Notes: generated from the sequence alone by a model not told the origin. A stretch of 64,000 nt of DNA from Alphaproteobacteria bacterium (GCA_020632755.1 JACKEY010000005.1:310001-374000); one strand, 5' to 3'; counted from the first letter of the stretch, positions 6,058-15,368 are shown. A program made the numbers and translations.

Positions 6058-8940
6058 ATGCCCGACCTCGCCAAGCACCTCGCGATCCTCGGCCTCGCCG
6101 TCCCAGTGGGCCTCGGGGGCTACCACCTCGTCGCGCGCGCGGTCGGAGGGGATGATCCGTCGGTGCAGGGCGAACGCTTCGCGCAGGCATCGGTGGTGCC
6201 GGGAGAACACCGCCTGGCTCGCCTCGCGGTGCTGGAGCGGGATCTCACCTGGCTGGAGGGCCGCTACGTCCAGAAGGAACGGCTCGACCCGGACGCCATG
6301 TTCCAGGGGGCCCTCGATCGCGTCGAGCGCACCGTCCCCGAGGTCATGTTCCAGCGCGAGCCCAAGGGCCGGCGCCTGCACGTGTCGGTCGGCGACCACA
6401 GCACGGTCCTGCTCGTCGAGACCCTCGACGACCTCGGCGACATGCAGGCTGCGCTCCGCCAGGTGGCCGAGGTCCTCGACAGCCACCTCTCGGAAGAGGT
6501 GGACCGGCAGCAGCTCGAGTACGACCTCGTCAACGGCGCGCTCAGCGCCCTCGACCCGCACACCATCCTGATGCCCCCCAAGGCGGCCGACGAGATGGAC
6601 GTGGACAACAAGGGCGAGTTCGGTGGCCTGGGCATCGAGATCACGATCAAGGAAGGCCGGCTCACCATCAAGGCGCCGATCGACGACACCCCCGCCGACA
6701 AGGCGGGGCTGAAGGCCGACGACCAGATCGTGCGCATCGAGGACGAGTCGACCATCAACATGGACCTGAACGACGCGGTCTCGAAGCTGCGCGGAAAGCC
6801 CGGCGACCCGGTCACCATCCACGTCGCCCGCAAGGGCTGGGACACCCCCCACCGCTACGAGATCAAGCGCGCCATCATCAAGGTGAACCCCGTCGAGTCC
6901 GAGCTGCTCGAGGGCGACGTCGGCTACGTGCGCATCAAGGCCTTCAACGCCCAGGCGAGCGCCGACCTGGGGGCCGCGCTCAAGCGCTTCGAGCGTGAGT
7001 CCGACGGCGGTCTCAACGGCGTGGTCCTCGACCTGCGCGACAACCCGGGCGGCTACCTGACCGAAGCCATCGCGGTGAGCGACTTCTTCCTGAACGAGGG
7101 GGTCATCGTGTCGACGGTGGACGGGGGCAGCGGCCGCCGCGAGGAGAACCGCGCGACCCGCAAGGACACGGTGGCCGACTTCCCGGTCGTGGTGCTGGTC
7201 AACGGAAGCTCCGCCAGCGCGTCGGAGATCGTCGCCGGCGCCCTGCGCAACCACGACCGCGCAGTGATCGTGGGCGAGCGGACCTTCGGCAAGGGCTCGG
7301 TCCAGAACCTCTACGACCACTCCGACGGCAGCCGCCTGAAGATGACCGTCGCGCGCTACCTCACGCCGGGCGACCAGAGCATCCAGGGGCTCGGCATCGC
7401 GCCGGACATCGAGCTGCGGCCCGTGCTCGCCGAGCCGCCCGAGGCCGACAGCGACGACCTGCCGTTGATCAGCATGTACTGGCGGGACTGGCTGGATCGC
7501 GAAGCCGACTACGACCACTCGCTGGTGGCCGAGCCGGACCGCGAGCGCGGGCCGACCTGGTCCGTGCGCTACCTTCGGGACGCCGACGCCGATCCCGACG
7601 ACCCGAACGCCGACTGGGAGGTCGGCCTCGCGCGCGAGGTGGTGCTCGCCGCGGGCGACGCGTGGCGGCGTCCCGATGTGCTGGTCGGGGCGGATCGGGT
7701 GGTCCGTCGGCACCAGGAACAGGAAGACGCCCGCATCGCCCAGGCGTTCAGCGCCTTCGGCATCGACTGGTCCGCCGGCGACGAGCCCGCGGCGCCCGCC
7801 CTGCACGCCTCCCTGGATCTGGGCGACGACGGCAAGCTGGTCGCCGGGCAGCAGGAGCGCATCCACCTCGTCGTCGAGAACCGGGGCGCCACGCCCGCGC
7901 ACCGCCTGTCGGTGTGGACCGAGTCGGACAACCCCTTCCTCGACCACCGCGAGTTCTACGTGGGCGAGGTCGAGCCCGGCGCCTCCGTGCGGGTGCCGAC
8001 CGACGTGACCCTGGCAGAGGGCTACCCCTCCGGCTCCGGCAAGGTCACCCTGCACCTCCGCACCCCCGACGACGCAGACCTGGCCCAGGAGCACGTCGTC
8101 GTGCAGACCGAAGGCCGCGGCCTGCCGCGCTTCCACTACGCCCTGCGGCTGGTCGACGACGGCACGGGCGACAGTCGCGGCGACGGCGACGGCATCCCCG
8201 AGGTCGGCGAGCTCGTCGAGCTCGAGGTCTCGGTCACCAACGCCGGCGACGGGCCGACCTCCGAAGCCTTCGTGCGCCTGCGCAACCGCAGCGGCCGGGT
8301 GCTGGACCTGCGCTCGGGCTCGATCGAGGTCGGGCAGCCTCGGACGGCCGATGGGCGGGCCTGTGCGAACACGGACGTCGACGGCTGCAGCCGGGTGCTC
8401 GATGCCGGCGAGACCATGGTCGGTCGGGTCGGCTTCGAGGTGCGGGACCTGCCCGCGGACGGCGCCCCCTGGAAGCTCGAGCTCACCGTCGGCGACAACG
8501 CCGCCTACGACTTCGCCACCGTGCAGAGCGGCGGCTTCTTCAGCTACTTCCAGCAGAAGGAGTCCATCGAGCTCACCCCCGGGCAGCCCCTCGACGGGCG
8601 CCTTCGCCAGCCGCCCCACATCGACCTGACCCGCGGTGCCGATGGTCTCGCCAGCGGCGACACGCTGGTCGTGAGCGGCCTGGTCACCGACGACCGTGGA
8701 CTGCGCGACGTGATGGTCTTCCACGGCGAAGACAAGGTCTTCTACAAGGGGGGCGACGGCACGGCGACCGCGCTGCCCCTGACGGTGGAGCGCGCGCTGG
8801 AGCCCGGCGAGAACCTCATCGTGGTGCTGGCGAGGGACGACCAGGGCCTGACTGCGACCCGCGCCGTGACCGCCTGGGGCGGCACCGACGAGCGGACCGC
8901 TGCCGCGCCGACGCCGGAGTCCGACGCGAAGGTCCGCTGA
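6058..8940 (+). CDS. ctpA: S41-family C-terminal processing protease with long C-terminal extension
   Basis: The 960-residue protein begins with a signal/anchor helix (LAILGLAVPVGLGGYHLV). A PDZ domain at about 183-265 (GGLGIEITIKEG through VTIHVARKG) precedes an S41 serine-peptidase core. The catalytic pair is seen in GSSASASEIVAGAL (S387) and GERTFGKGSVQ (K412), 25 residues apart as in Prc. It would degrade or trim periplasmic proteins near their C-termini. After the core, about 450 residues form beta-sandwich-like repeats (NRGATPAHRLSV, VTNAGDGPTSEAF), perhaps CARDB-like. The family is usually 400-700 residues. The ATG at 6058 follows AGGAG; an upstream in-frame GTG adds only non-conserved sequence. 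Confidence 0.92.
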   Translation: MPDLAKHLAILGLAVPVGLGGYHLVARAVGGDDPSVQGERFAQASVVPGEHRLARLAVLERDLTWLEGRYVQKERLDPDAMFQGALDRVERTVPEVMFQREPKGRRLHVSVGDHSTVLLVETLDDLGDMQAALRQVAEVLDSHLSEEVDRQQLEYDLVNGALSALDPHTILMPPKAADEMDVDNKGEFGGLGIEITIKEGRLTIKAPIDDTPADKAGLKADDQIVRIEDESTINMDLNDAVSKLRGKPGDPVTIHVARKGWDTPHRYEIKRAIIKVNPVESELLEGDVGYVRIKAFNAQASADLGAALKRFERESDGGLNGVVLDLRDNPGGYLTEAIAVSDFFLNEGVIVSTVDGGSGRREENRATRKDTVADFPVVVLVNGSSASASEIVAGALRNHDRAVIVGERTFGKGSVQNLYDHSDGSRLKMTVARYLTPGDQSIQGLGIAPDIELRPVLAEPPEADSDDLPLISMYWRDWLDREADYDHSLVAEPDRERGPTWSVRYLRDADADPDDPNADWEVGLAREVVLAAGDAWRRPDVLVGADRVVRRHQEQEDARIAQAFSAFGIDWSAGDEPAAPALHASLDLGDDGKLVAGQQERIHLVVENRGATPAHRLSVWTESDNPFLDHREFYVGEVEPGASVRVPTDVTLAEGYPSGSGKVTLHLRTPDDADLAQEHVVVQTEGRGLPRFHYALRLVDDGTGDSRGDGDGIPEVGELVELEVSVTNAGDGPTSEAFVRLRNRSGRVLDLRSGSIEVGQPRTADGRACANTDVDGCSRVLDAGETMVGRVGFEVRDLPADGAPWKLELTVGDNAAYDFATVQSGGFFSYFQQKESIELTPGQPLDGRLRQPPHIDLTRGADGLASGDTLVVSGLVTDDRGLRDVMVFHGEDKVFYKGGDGTATALPLTVERALEPGENLIVVLARDDQGLTATRAVTAWGGTDERTAAAPTPESDAKVR

Positions 8941-8943
8941 CGC

Positions 8944-8959
8944 CCGCCGGGCCCGGCGG
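8944..8959. terminator. 16-bp perfect palindrome between convergent genes
   Basis: CCGCCGGGCCCGGCGG is self-complementary and fills most of the 24-base gap between the S41 stop (8940) and the PrsW stop (8965). A role as a transcription terminator is plausible, but there is no loop of normal size and no T tract, so it may be chance in GC-rich DNA. Confidence 0.3.
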
Positions 8960-8964
8960 ACCCC

Positions 8965-9975
8965 TCAGCGCGGCTGGTGGGCGAGCAGCCCGCGGACCTC
9001 GCGCCGCAGGCGCTCGACCTCTTCGGTGTAGAAGGGATCGTCGTGGGCGGCCCGGGCCTGGCGGAGCCGGTGCGCGAGGGTGGTGGCGGCGCGCACGTAG
9101 GCGTCGCGATGCACGCCGGCGGGCAGCCAGCTGCCCCAGGAGCGCTGGGTCCACGACACCAGGTGCGGCACGTGGGCGGCGGGGAGGGTGCCTCGCTCGG
9201 CCTCCGCCCGGAGCTCGTCGCGGATGCTGCTCCGCTCGGCCCACAACACCGCCTGGAAGATGAGGAAGATCGCCGCGACCTCGAAGGGGAAGACCACCAT
9301 GTTGATCCGCGCGAGGTCGCCGTCGTGGCCCCCGACCTCGTCCCAGGTGAGCAGTCCGTTCCACAGGGCGTGGATGCCCATGGCGAAGGCGAACCCGACC
9401 GGCACGGCGAAGATCTTCGCCGGCCAGCTGCGGAAGCGCGACCAGCCCAGTGCGGCCCCCACCAGCGAGCTGGCCGATGCGTGCAGCACGGCGCTGTAGA
9501 AGGTGCGCACGGCGACCGTGCCCGCCCAGGCCCGCAGGCCTTCCGCCGGGTCCCAGTTGGTCAGCGACGCCATCTGCCAGAAGTACAGCAGGTTCTCGGT
9601 CATGCCGAAGCCCAGGCCGACGGCCGCGCCGTAGACGAAGCCGTCCGTCGTGTTGTCGAAGTGCCGGGACAGCAGGACCAGGAACAGGACCGCGGCTTTG
9701 GTCGGTTCTTCGACCAGGGGCGCGACGATGACCGGGGTCAGCGTGCTGGCCTGTTCCGGGCCGACGATGGCGGCGATGCCGAGGTGGGCGAAGGTGTTCC
9801 CGAGCAGCGACAGCAGGGTCGCGCCGAGTGCCCCCCAGAAGAAGGTCAGCAGGATCAGCCAGACCGGCTCGCGATCGTAGCGGTCGAGCCACCAGACCAG
9901 CGCCAGGAAGAGCGCCATCGGCAGGACGGCGCAGACCACGGACGCCATCAGCAGCATCGGGAAGAGGGGGCTCAT
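8965..9975 (-). CDS. PrsW-family intramembrane protease
   Basis: This 336-residue polytopic membrane protein carries the PrsW glutamic-protease motifs. These are EExxK in LVEEPTKAAV (E89, E90, K93), the GFGMTEN segment, and HxxxN in GIHALWNGL (H202, N206). About eight hydrophobic helices precede a soluble, charged C-terminal tail of about 90 residues. PrsW enzymes cleave membrane substrates such as anti-sigma factors; no anti-sigma gene is nearby, so the substrate is unknown. The ATG starts directly with a hydrophobic segment, as expected. Confidence 0.88.
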   Translation of the reverse strand: MSPLFPMLLMASVVCAVLPMALFLALVWWLDRYDREPVWLILLTFFWGALGATLLSLLGNTFAHLGIAAIVGPEQASTLTPVIVAPLVEEPTKAAVLFLVLLSRHFDNTTDGFVYGAAVGLGFGMTENLLYFWQMASLTNWDPAEGLRAWAGTVAVRTFYSAVLHASASSLVGAALGWSRFRSWPAKIFAVPVGFAFAMGIHALWNGLLTWDEVGGHDGDLARINMVVFPFEVAAIFLIFQAVLWAERSSIRDELRAEAERGTLPAAHVPHLVSWTQRSWGSWLPAGVHRDAYVRAATTLAHRLRQARAAHDDPFYTEEVERLRREVRGLLAHQPR

Positions 9976-10093
9976 CCGTTCTCCAGGGCCGCTACCGTAG
10001 TCCAGGCCGCTCGCGCGCGCCTGCGAGCGGCCCGCTCGCGCCTGCGATCCGTTGGGTTAGCCGGGGCCATCCTCTCCCGCTCGGAGGTCCTCC

Positions 10094-10579
10094 ATGGGCA
10101 TCTTCAATCGTGTCAAGCGCAAGCTCCCCGTCGTCGGCGGCGGCAGCGGCTCCCCCTCCACCCCTCCGGGCGCCAAGGCGCAGCCCGGTCCGGCCCGTCC
10201 CCAGGCCGCCACCCCGCCGCCCCGGCCCGCGTCGGCGGCTCCGGCCGGCGGCCGCGGCGACAAGGCCGTGGACGAGTTCCTGGCCGAGTTCGTCCAGAGC
10301 AAGCCCGTCGTGCTGTTCATGAAGGGCTCGCCCCAGATGCCGATGTGCGGCTTCTCGGCCAACGCCGCCGGCATCCTGCTGTCCTACGGCGTCGACCTGG
10401 CCAGCTTCGACGTGCTGTCCGACCCCGAGGTGCGCCAGGGCATCAAGGACTTCAGCCAGTGGCCGACCATCCCGCAGATCTACATCGGCGGCGAGTTCGT
10501 GGGCGGCTCTGACATCCTGATGCAGATGCACCAGTCCGGCGAGCTCAAGGAGATGCTCGACGAGCTGGCCGCCGGCTGA
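10094..10579 (+). CDS. grxD: Monothiol CGFS glutaredoxin (Grx4/GrxD family)
   Basis: The last 105 residues form a monothiol glutaredoxin with the CGFS active site (C85), the KGSPQMPMCGFS context and the WPTIPQIYIGGEFVGGSDI glutathione-binding stretch. Such proteins bind glutathione-ligated [2Fe-2S] clusters for Fe-S trafficking. Unlike the usual protein of about 110 residues, this one has an N-terminal extension of about 55 residues rich in Pro, Ala and Gly, with a basic start (GIFNRVKRKLP). GGAGG upstream supports the ATG. Its stop directly abuts the stop of the convergent UvrA-like gene, with no spacer. Confidence 0.93.
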   Translation: MGIFNRVKRKLPVVGGGSGSPSTPPGAKAQPGPARPQAATPPPRPASAAPAGGRGDKAVDEFLAEFVQSKPVVLFMKGSPQMPMCGFSANAAGILLSYGVDLASFDVLSDPEVRQGIKDFSQWPTIPQIYIGGEFVGGSDILMQMHQSGELKEMLDELAAG

Positions 10580-12973
10580 TCAGCCGACGCCGGGCAGCCG
10601 CAGGACCCGGTCCGCGGCCGCCAGCACGCGAGGGGCCACGGTCGCCACGGCGACGGTGACCCCTCGCTCTGCGATCCGGCGCAGCACCTCGACGACAGCG
10701 TCGGCGTCGGTGGGGTGCAGACCGACCGTCGGTCCGTCGAGCAGCAGCAACAAGGGCTCCGGATCGCCCGCCCTTCGCGCGCCTCCGACCCCACCGACCG
10801 ACGCCAGCACCGACGCCAGGCGCAGGCGCTGGGCTTCGCCACCCGACAGGCCGTCCGCGGCCCGTCCCAGGGGCAGGTGGCCGAGCCCGACGACCCGCGC
10901 AGCGAGCAGCGCGGGCGCCAGGCGGGGGAAGGCGGCGAAGGCCTCGGCCGCGTCGGAGAGCTCGAGCTCGAGCAGCTCCGCGACGTCCATGCCCTTGAGC
11001 CGGACGCGCAGCAGGTCCCGCTGGAACCGCCGGCCGCCGCAGTCGGGGCAGGGGACGGCGACCTCTTCCGTGCCGACCAGCGTGGGCAGCAGCAGCTCGC
11101 CCGCTCCTTCGCAGGTGGTGCAGCGCCCGCCGGCGCGGTCCAGGCGGAAGGCGCCCGCATCCAGGCCGGAGATCCGGGCCTCGCGGGTCTGCGCCAGCAG
11201 GGTGCGGAGCGGGGTCCACAGGTCCAGGACCGTCGCCACCATCGAGCGGCGGCCGCCGCCGAGGGGCCGGCGGTCGGCCACCAGGATGCGCTCGATGCCG
11301 GCGCGGTCGAGGGAAGCGAAGGGCAGGGGAGGGGGCGTCGACAGGCCCAGCGCCTGGCGCAGGGCGGGCTGCAGGGTGTCGAGGAGGAGGGTGCTCTTGC
11401 CGGAGCCGCTCGGCCCGGTCACGGCCGTCAGCCCACCGATGGGCAGCTGCAGGTCGACCCCGTCCAGGCAGCGGCCGCGGGCGCCGTACAGCCGCAGTCC
11501 TTCGTCCGAGGCGTCGGTCGAGGAGGCCGGGAGGGCCGGCTCGGCGGGGAGGAGTTCCGCGGGCAGCTCCGATGCCGGGCCGCTCCAGGTCAGGCGGCCG
11601 CCCGCGTGGCCAGCGGCCGGTCCGAAGGCGACCACCCGGTCCGCGACCGCGAGCAGCTCGCCGCGATGGTCGATGGCGAGCACCGCGGCGCCGTCGTCGA
11701 CGTGCGCTCGCACGACGGCCGCGACGGCGTCCGCGCACCGCTGGTCCAGGCCCGCCACGGGCTCGTCCAGGATCAGCAGGGCAGCGGGCAGATCGAGGGT
11801 CAGCACCCGCAGCAGCCCGAGCCGGCTGCGCTCGCCGTCGGCCAGGTCGCCGGCGGCACGGTCGAGGGGCAGGTGGCCGAGGAGGAGGCGCGATGCGAGC
11901 GCGCTGGTGCGCCGGAGGGCCCTCGCCGGACCGGACAGCCCGGCCGCGTCGGCTTGATCGGCCAGCCGGGGCGCCGCTTCGGACAGGGCCAGCGCAAGCA
12001 GCGCCGGCCAGCGCGAGCCATCGGGCAGGGCCAGCCCGCGGGCCTCGGCGCGGAGGCCCGCACCGGCGCAGACAGGGCAGGGCAGGTCCCCGTCGATCCG
12101 CCCCTCGCCGCCGCAGCGCTCGCAGGCCCACCGAGCGCCTCGTCGGGCCAGCCACTCCGGCTGGGGCGGCTCGAGGCCGTCGTCGGGGTGATCGGGGCAC
12201 CAGGGGCGCTCGGCGAAGGACAGCTCCTCGGCCCGGCCATCGGGCTGCACGGCCTGCACCAGGAGCCGGCCGTGCCCGGCTGCCAGGGCCGTGCCGACGG
12301 CCTCGGCCAGGCGCTCGCTCCGCTCGGCCGACAGCCGCACACGGTCGACCACGACGTCGAGGTCGTGCGCCACGCCCTCCCGCAGCGGACCGACCTCCTC
12401 CACCCGTCGCTGCTGGCCGTCGAGCCGGACCCGCGCGAAGCCCTGGCGGCCGATCTCCTCGACCAGCGCGCCGACGCCCTCCTTGCGTCCCCGCGCCGCC
12501 GGCGCGAGCAGGGTCAGGCGGCTGCCGTCCGGCAGCGCGAGCAGGCGGCGCACGATCGCGTCGGCGCCGACATGGGGCAAGGCACGGTCACAATGGGGGC
12601 AGTGCACGGTGCCGATGGCCGCGGCCACGGTGGCGAGCGGGCCGATCAGATCGGCTTCTTCGGCCACTCGGTCGCCTGCGCGCGCCGTGGCGGGCGCACG
12701 GAGCAGCAGGGTGAGCGGGAGCTCTTCGATGCTGTCCACCGGGGGGCGCGGCAGCCGGGCGTCGCCGAGCGCGGTCGCCAGCCGGGCGCGGGACTCCGCG
12801 TGCAGGGTGTCGACGGCGAGAGAGCTCTTTCCGGAGCCGCTCGGTCCGACGAACATCGTCAGGCCGGAGCGCGGAAGATCCAGGTCCACGCCCTGCAGGT
12901 TGTGGGTCCGCGCGCCCCGGATGCGGATCGGGCGAGGGGAGCGGCCTTCGGTCTCGGTGCGTGCCATGGGCAT
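10580..12973 (-). CDS. Compact UvrA paralogue (excinuclease ABC subunit A-like)
   Basis: The 797-residue protein has two UvrA-type ABC ATPase halves. Walker A motifs are GPSGSGKSS (K49) and GPSGSGKST (K526). Zinc-module Cys pairs are visible in each half (CERC/CPVC and CTTC/CPDC). The first signature is degenerate (LADGERSRL) with a normal Walker B (LILDEPVAGLD). The second signature is canonical (LSGGEAQRL), but its Walker B reads LLLDGPTVGLH, with Gly747 where UvrA has the catalytic Glu. It is shorter than the usual 940 or so residues, as in UvrA2-like proteins linked to drug resistance or DNA damage. Start is at ATG 12973, or two codons later at 12967. Confidence 0.88.
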   Translation of the reverse strand: MPMARTETEGRSPRPIRIRGARTHNLQGVDLDLPRSGLTMFVGPSGSGKSSLAVDTLHAESRARLATALGDARLPRPPVDSIEELPLTLLLRAPATARAGDRVAEEADLIGPLATVAAAIGTVHCPHCDRALPHVGADAIVRRLLALPDGSRLTLLAPAARGRKEGVGALVEEIGRQGFARVRLDGQQRRVEEVGPLREGVAHDLDVVVDRVRLSAERSERLAEAVGTALAAGHGRLLVQAVQPDGRAEELSFAERPWCPDHPDDGLEPPQPEWLARRGARWACERCGGEGRIDGDLPCPVCAGAGLRAEARGLALPDGSRWPALLALALSEAAPRLADQADAAGLSGPARALRRTSALASRLLLGHLPLDRAAGDLADGERSRLGLLRVLTLDLPAALLILDEPVAGLDQRCADAVAAVVRAHVDDGAAVLAIDHRGELLAVADRVVAFGPAAGHAGGRLTWSGPASELPAELLPAEPALPASSTDASDEGLRLYGARGRCLDGVDLQLPIGGLTAVTGPSGSGKSTLLLDTLQPALRQALGLSTPPPLPFASLDRAGIERILVADRRPLGGGRRSMVATVLDLWTPLRTLLAQTREARISGLDAGAFRLDRAGGRCTTCEGAGELLLPTLVGTEEVAVPCPDCGGRRFQRDLLRVRLKGMDVAELLELELSDAAEAFAAFPRLAPALLAARVVGLGHLPLGRAADGLSGGEAQRLRLASVLASVGGVGGARRAGDPEPLLLLLDGPTVGLHPTDADAVVEVLRRIAERGVTVAVATVAPRVLAAADRVLRLPGVG

Positions 12974-13041
12974 GCCGGATAGCCCGGGGCCCTGCGCGCG
13001 CACCACCGCTCCCGCGCGGGCCCTCGCACCCGAAGGCCGAC

Positions 13042-15243
13042 ATGAGCCCCACCCCTGCCCCGCCTCGGACCGCCGTCCTGGTCCATGGCGCCGCCCTCGC
13101 CCTCGCCCTGCCGCTGTCCCTGGTGGCGGGCTGGGACGCCGTCCAGCTCCGCTACGGCGCCGAGGCGCTGCTGTGTGCGCCCGGCAGCGCCTGCGCCACG
13201 GCCCTGACCTCGGATCCGCTGTGGATCTCCGGGGCGCCGCTGGCCGTGTGGGCCGCAGCCAGCCAGGTGACTGCACTGGTCGTGCTGCCCGGCGCGCTTC
13301 GGGGGGACGAGCGGGGCCGTGCTGCGAGAGGGGCGCTGCTGCTGTGGTCCGCCGGGCTCTTCGTGGGCGCGGTGGTTGCCGCCGTCGTCGCGGGGCCCGG
13401 AGGCCCGCTGGGCCTGGGCCTGGTCGCGCTGCACGGCGTGGCCCTGGCGGCCCTGCTGGCGTCGCCCGGCGGGCGCAAGCCGGCGCTGCCGCTCGTCGAG
13501 GACTGGCTGCCCGCCTTGCTCATCGGCCTGACGGCCGTGATGGGCTTCGGCTTCGGAGCGCGCATCGTCGACCACCGCCTGGCCGACCTCGAAGAGGCGC
13601 AGGCGCGTGTGCCCGAGCTGGCGCTGCCGCCGTCCACCGACCTGCAGCTGGCCTGGCAGGCGGGCGATCCTGTGGAGATCTCCGCCGAGCGCACGCCGGT
13701 GCCCATCGACGACCAGGACCCCTACGTCGGCAGTCGCGACGCGGACATCACCGCGGTCGCCTTCGTCGATCTGCAGGACCCGGCCTCCCGGGCCCTGACC
13801 TGGAGCCTCGTGCAGGTCGAGGACCGCTACACCGACCGGGTCCGGTTCGTCTACAAGCACCTGCCGATGGACGCGAGCTGCAACCCGCACCGCAAGCGCA
13901 CGGCCCACGCGCGGAGCTGCGCCGTGGCGCTGGCGCTGCAGTGTGCGCACGCCCAGCGAGGATTCTCGGCCTACCGCCTGTCGCTGCTCCGCAGTCCGGA
14001 CGCGGTGTCGGACGCCGAGCTCGACGCAGCCGCCGAGCGCATCGGCCTGGACGGGGCGGCCTTCGCGAAGTGCCGGGCCTCGGACGGGGCCATGGACGCG
14101 GTCGAGGCCGACATCAAGCAGGCCCGGCAGGGACCGCTGGGCGACCCGCCCTGGCTGTTCGTCGAGGGGCGGGTCGTCGAAGGCGCCGGCACGCTGCCGC
14201 TGGTCGAGGCGACGCTGGCCGCCGTCACCGGCGAACGCGAGATCCAGGCAGCGAACATGGTGGTGCCGGTGGTGCCGGTCCCCGGGCTGCTGCCGCCCGC
14301 CCCGGGGCCGGCGGGGATGGCCGCCCTGGACGGCTTCGCCATCGATCGCGCCGAGGCGGCCCTGGGGAGCGACGGTGCCGCGCTGTCGCGGTTCGGTGTG
14401 CGCCCCCACCCGGTCGATCTGTTCGAGGCCCGCGCCGCCTGCGCCGCTGCGGGCAAGCGCCTGTGCGGCCGCGCCGAGTGGCTGACCGCCTGCCAGGGGG
14501 CCGTCCCGGTCGACGACGACGGCGATGACGATCGGTTCGACGACCGCCGCGAGGGCCGGCTCCAGCCGTACGGGGACGCGTCCAACCCAGGCTGGTGCGT
14601 GGACGGCGGCGAGGTGCTGGCGACCGGCATGGCGGCGGCCTGCGTGACGCCCGACGGCGTGTACGACCTGGCGGGCAACGTCGCGGAGTGGGTCGAGGAG
14701 GGCGTGCTGATGGGCGGAGGCGGCGCGGGAGCGCTGGGCTGCCACCAGGTCGACGTGGTGCCCGGTCCGGGCTGGCGCACCCGCCTGACCGGCTTCCGGT
14801 GCTGCGCCGATGCCGCGGTGGCCGATGAACCCGCCGCCGAGGTCGCCGACGCTGCGCCGGCCCCGGCGCTGCCCGCGGCGGTGCTCGCCCGCGAGCTGCT
14901 CGGTGCAAAGGCGGCCGACGGCCCGGTGCTGGTGCTGCCTTGGCGCACGGACTGCGCGCCCTGCCAGCAGGCGCTCCAGTCCCTCGGCCGGATCGACGGT
15001 GTCACCTCGGTCGCGGTCGGGCTCGACGCCGACCCGGCCGCAGGCCGGGAGTGGCTGGAGCGGGGCGGGCTGGCGATTGCCGCCGTCGAGGACCCCGAGG
15101 CTCGCATCGCGGGACGGCTCGGCGTTCCCGGGTTGCCGTGGATCGCGCTGTACGGGGCCGACGGCGCCCTGCTCGCGTCCTGGGACCTGCCTCCCACCCC
15201 CGAGCAGGTCGCCGGCGCGTTGGCGACCACTCCGCGACCCTGA
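13042..15243 (+). CDS. Four-module fusion: VKOR-like, DsbA-like, FGE/SUMF1-like and thioredoxin-like
   Basis: This 733-residue protein has four recognisable parts. Residues 1-180 are a membrane domain resembling vitamin K epoxide reductase, with the loop pair CAPGSAC (C45, C51) but no later CxxC. Residues about 200-410 are DsbA/thioredoxin-like, with DPAS (246-249) in place of the active CxxC. Residues about 430-590 match the FGE-sulfatase/SUMF1 fold (GRAEWLTACQG, YDLAGNVAEWVEEG, TGFRCC). The last 115 residues are thioredoxin-like with CAPC (C638, C641). It probably acts at the membrane in extracytoplasmic disulfide chemistry. The ATG at 13042 precedes a hydrophobic segment. The domain calls are from motifs; the joint function is unknown. 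Confidence 0.8.
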   Translation: MSPTPAPPRTAVLVHGAALALALPLSLVAGWDAVQLRYGAEALLCAPGSACATALTSDPLWISGAPLAVWAAASQVTALVVLPGALRGDERGRAARGALLLWSAGLFVGAVVAAVVAGPGGPLGLGLVALHGVALAALLASPGGRKPALPLVEDWLPALLIGLTAVMGFGFGARIVDHRLADLEEAQARVPELALPPSTDLQLAWQAGDPVEISAERTPVPIDDQDPYVGSRDADITAVAFVDLQDPASRALTWSLVQVEDRYTDRVRFVYKHLPMDASCNPHRKRTAHARSCAVALALQCAHAQRGFSAYRLSLLRSPDAVSDAELDAAAERIGLDGAAFAKCRASDGAMDAVEADIKQARQGPLGDPPWLFVEGRVVEGAGTLPLVEATLAAVTGEREIQAANMVVPVVPVPGLLPPAPGPAGMAALDGFAIDRAEAALGSDGAALSRFGVRPHPVDLFEARAACAAAGKRLCGRAEWLTACQGAVPVDDDGDDDRFDDRREGRLQPYGDASNPGWCVDGGEVLATGMAAACVTPDGVYDLAGNVAEWVEEGVLMGGGGAGALGCHQVDVVPGPGWRTRLTGFRCCADAAVADEPAAEVADAAPAPALPAAVLARELLGAKAADGPVLVLPWRTDCAPCQQALQSLGRIDGVTSVAVGLDADPAAGREWLERGGLAIAAVEDPEARIAGRLGVPGLPWIALYGADGALLASWDLPPTPEQVAGALATTPRP

Positions 15244-15253
15244 GCGCACGGGC

Positions 15254-15282
15254 TTGCGACGCCCGCGACGGTCCCATAGGAC
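15254..15282 (+). promoter_or_regulatory. Candidate promoter of tRNA-Gln
   Basis: TTGCGA (15254-15259) and TAGGAC (15277-15282) are 17 bases apart. Transcription would begin about seven bases downstream, just before the mature tRNA 5' end at 15295. The same -10 hexamer and spacing recur upstream of rplY. This is a sequence match only. Confidence 0.45.
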
Positions 15283-15294
15283 GGCCACCCCCGA

Positions 15295-15368
15295 TGGGGC
15301 GTCGACTAATGGCAAGTCACCGGTCTTTGGAACCGGCCATCCAGGTTCGAGTCCTGGCGCCCCAGCCA
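15295..15368 (+). tRNA. tRNA-Gln (anticodon TTG)
   Basis: The cloverleaf is clear. Acceptor TGGGGCG pairs with CGCCCCA; the discriminator is G, followed by an encoded CCA. The anticodon stem CCGGT/ACCGG holds the loop CTTTGGA, giving anticodon TTG (15327-15329). The T arm is CCAGG TTCGAGT CCTGG. The weak U1-A72 pair is typical of glutamine tRNA. It precedes prs by 44 bases and may be co-transcribed. Confidence 0.97.

Noticed and set aside
2176..8724. A single minus-strand open frame of about 2180 codons, suggesting a giant protein
   Set aside because: Its second half runs antisense through the S41 gene and has no motifs. The real PBP1A starts at ATG 5754 with a zinc ribbon; the rest is a GC-driven shadow.
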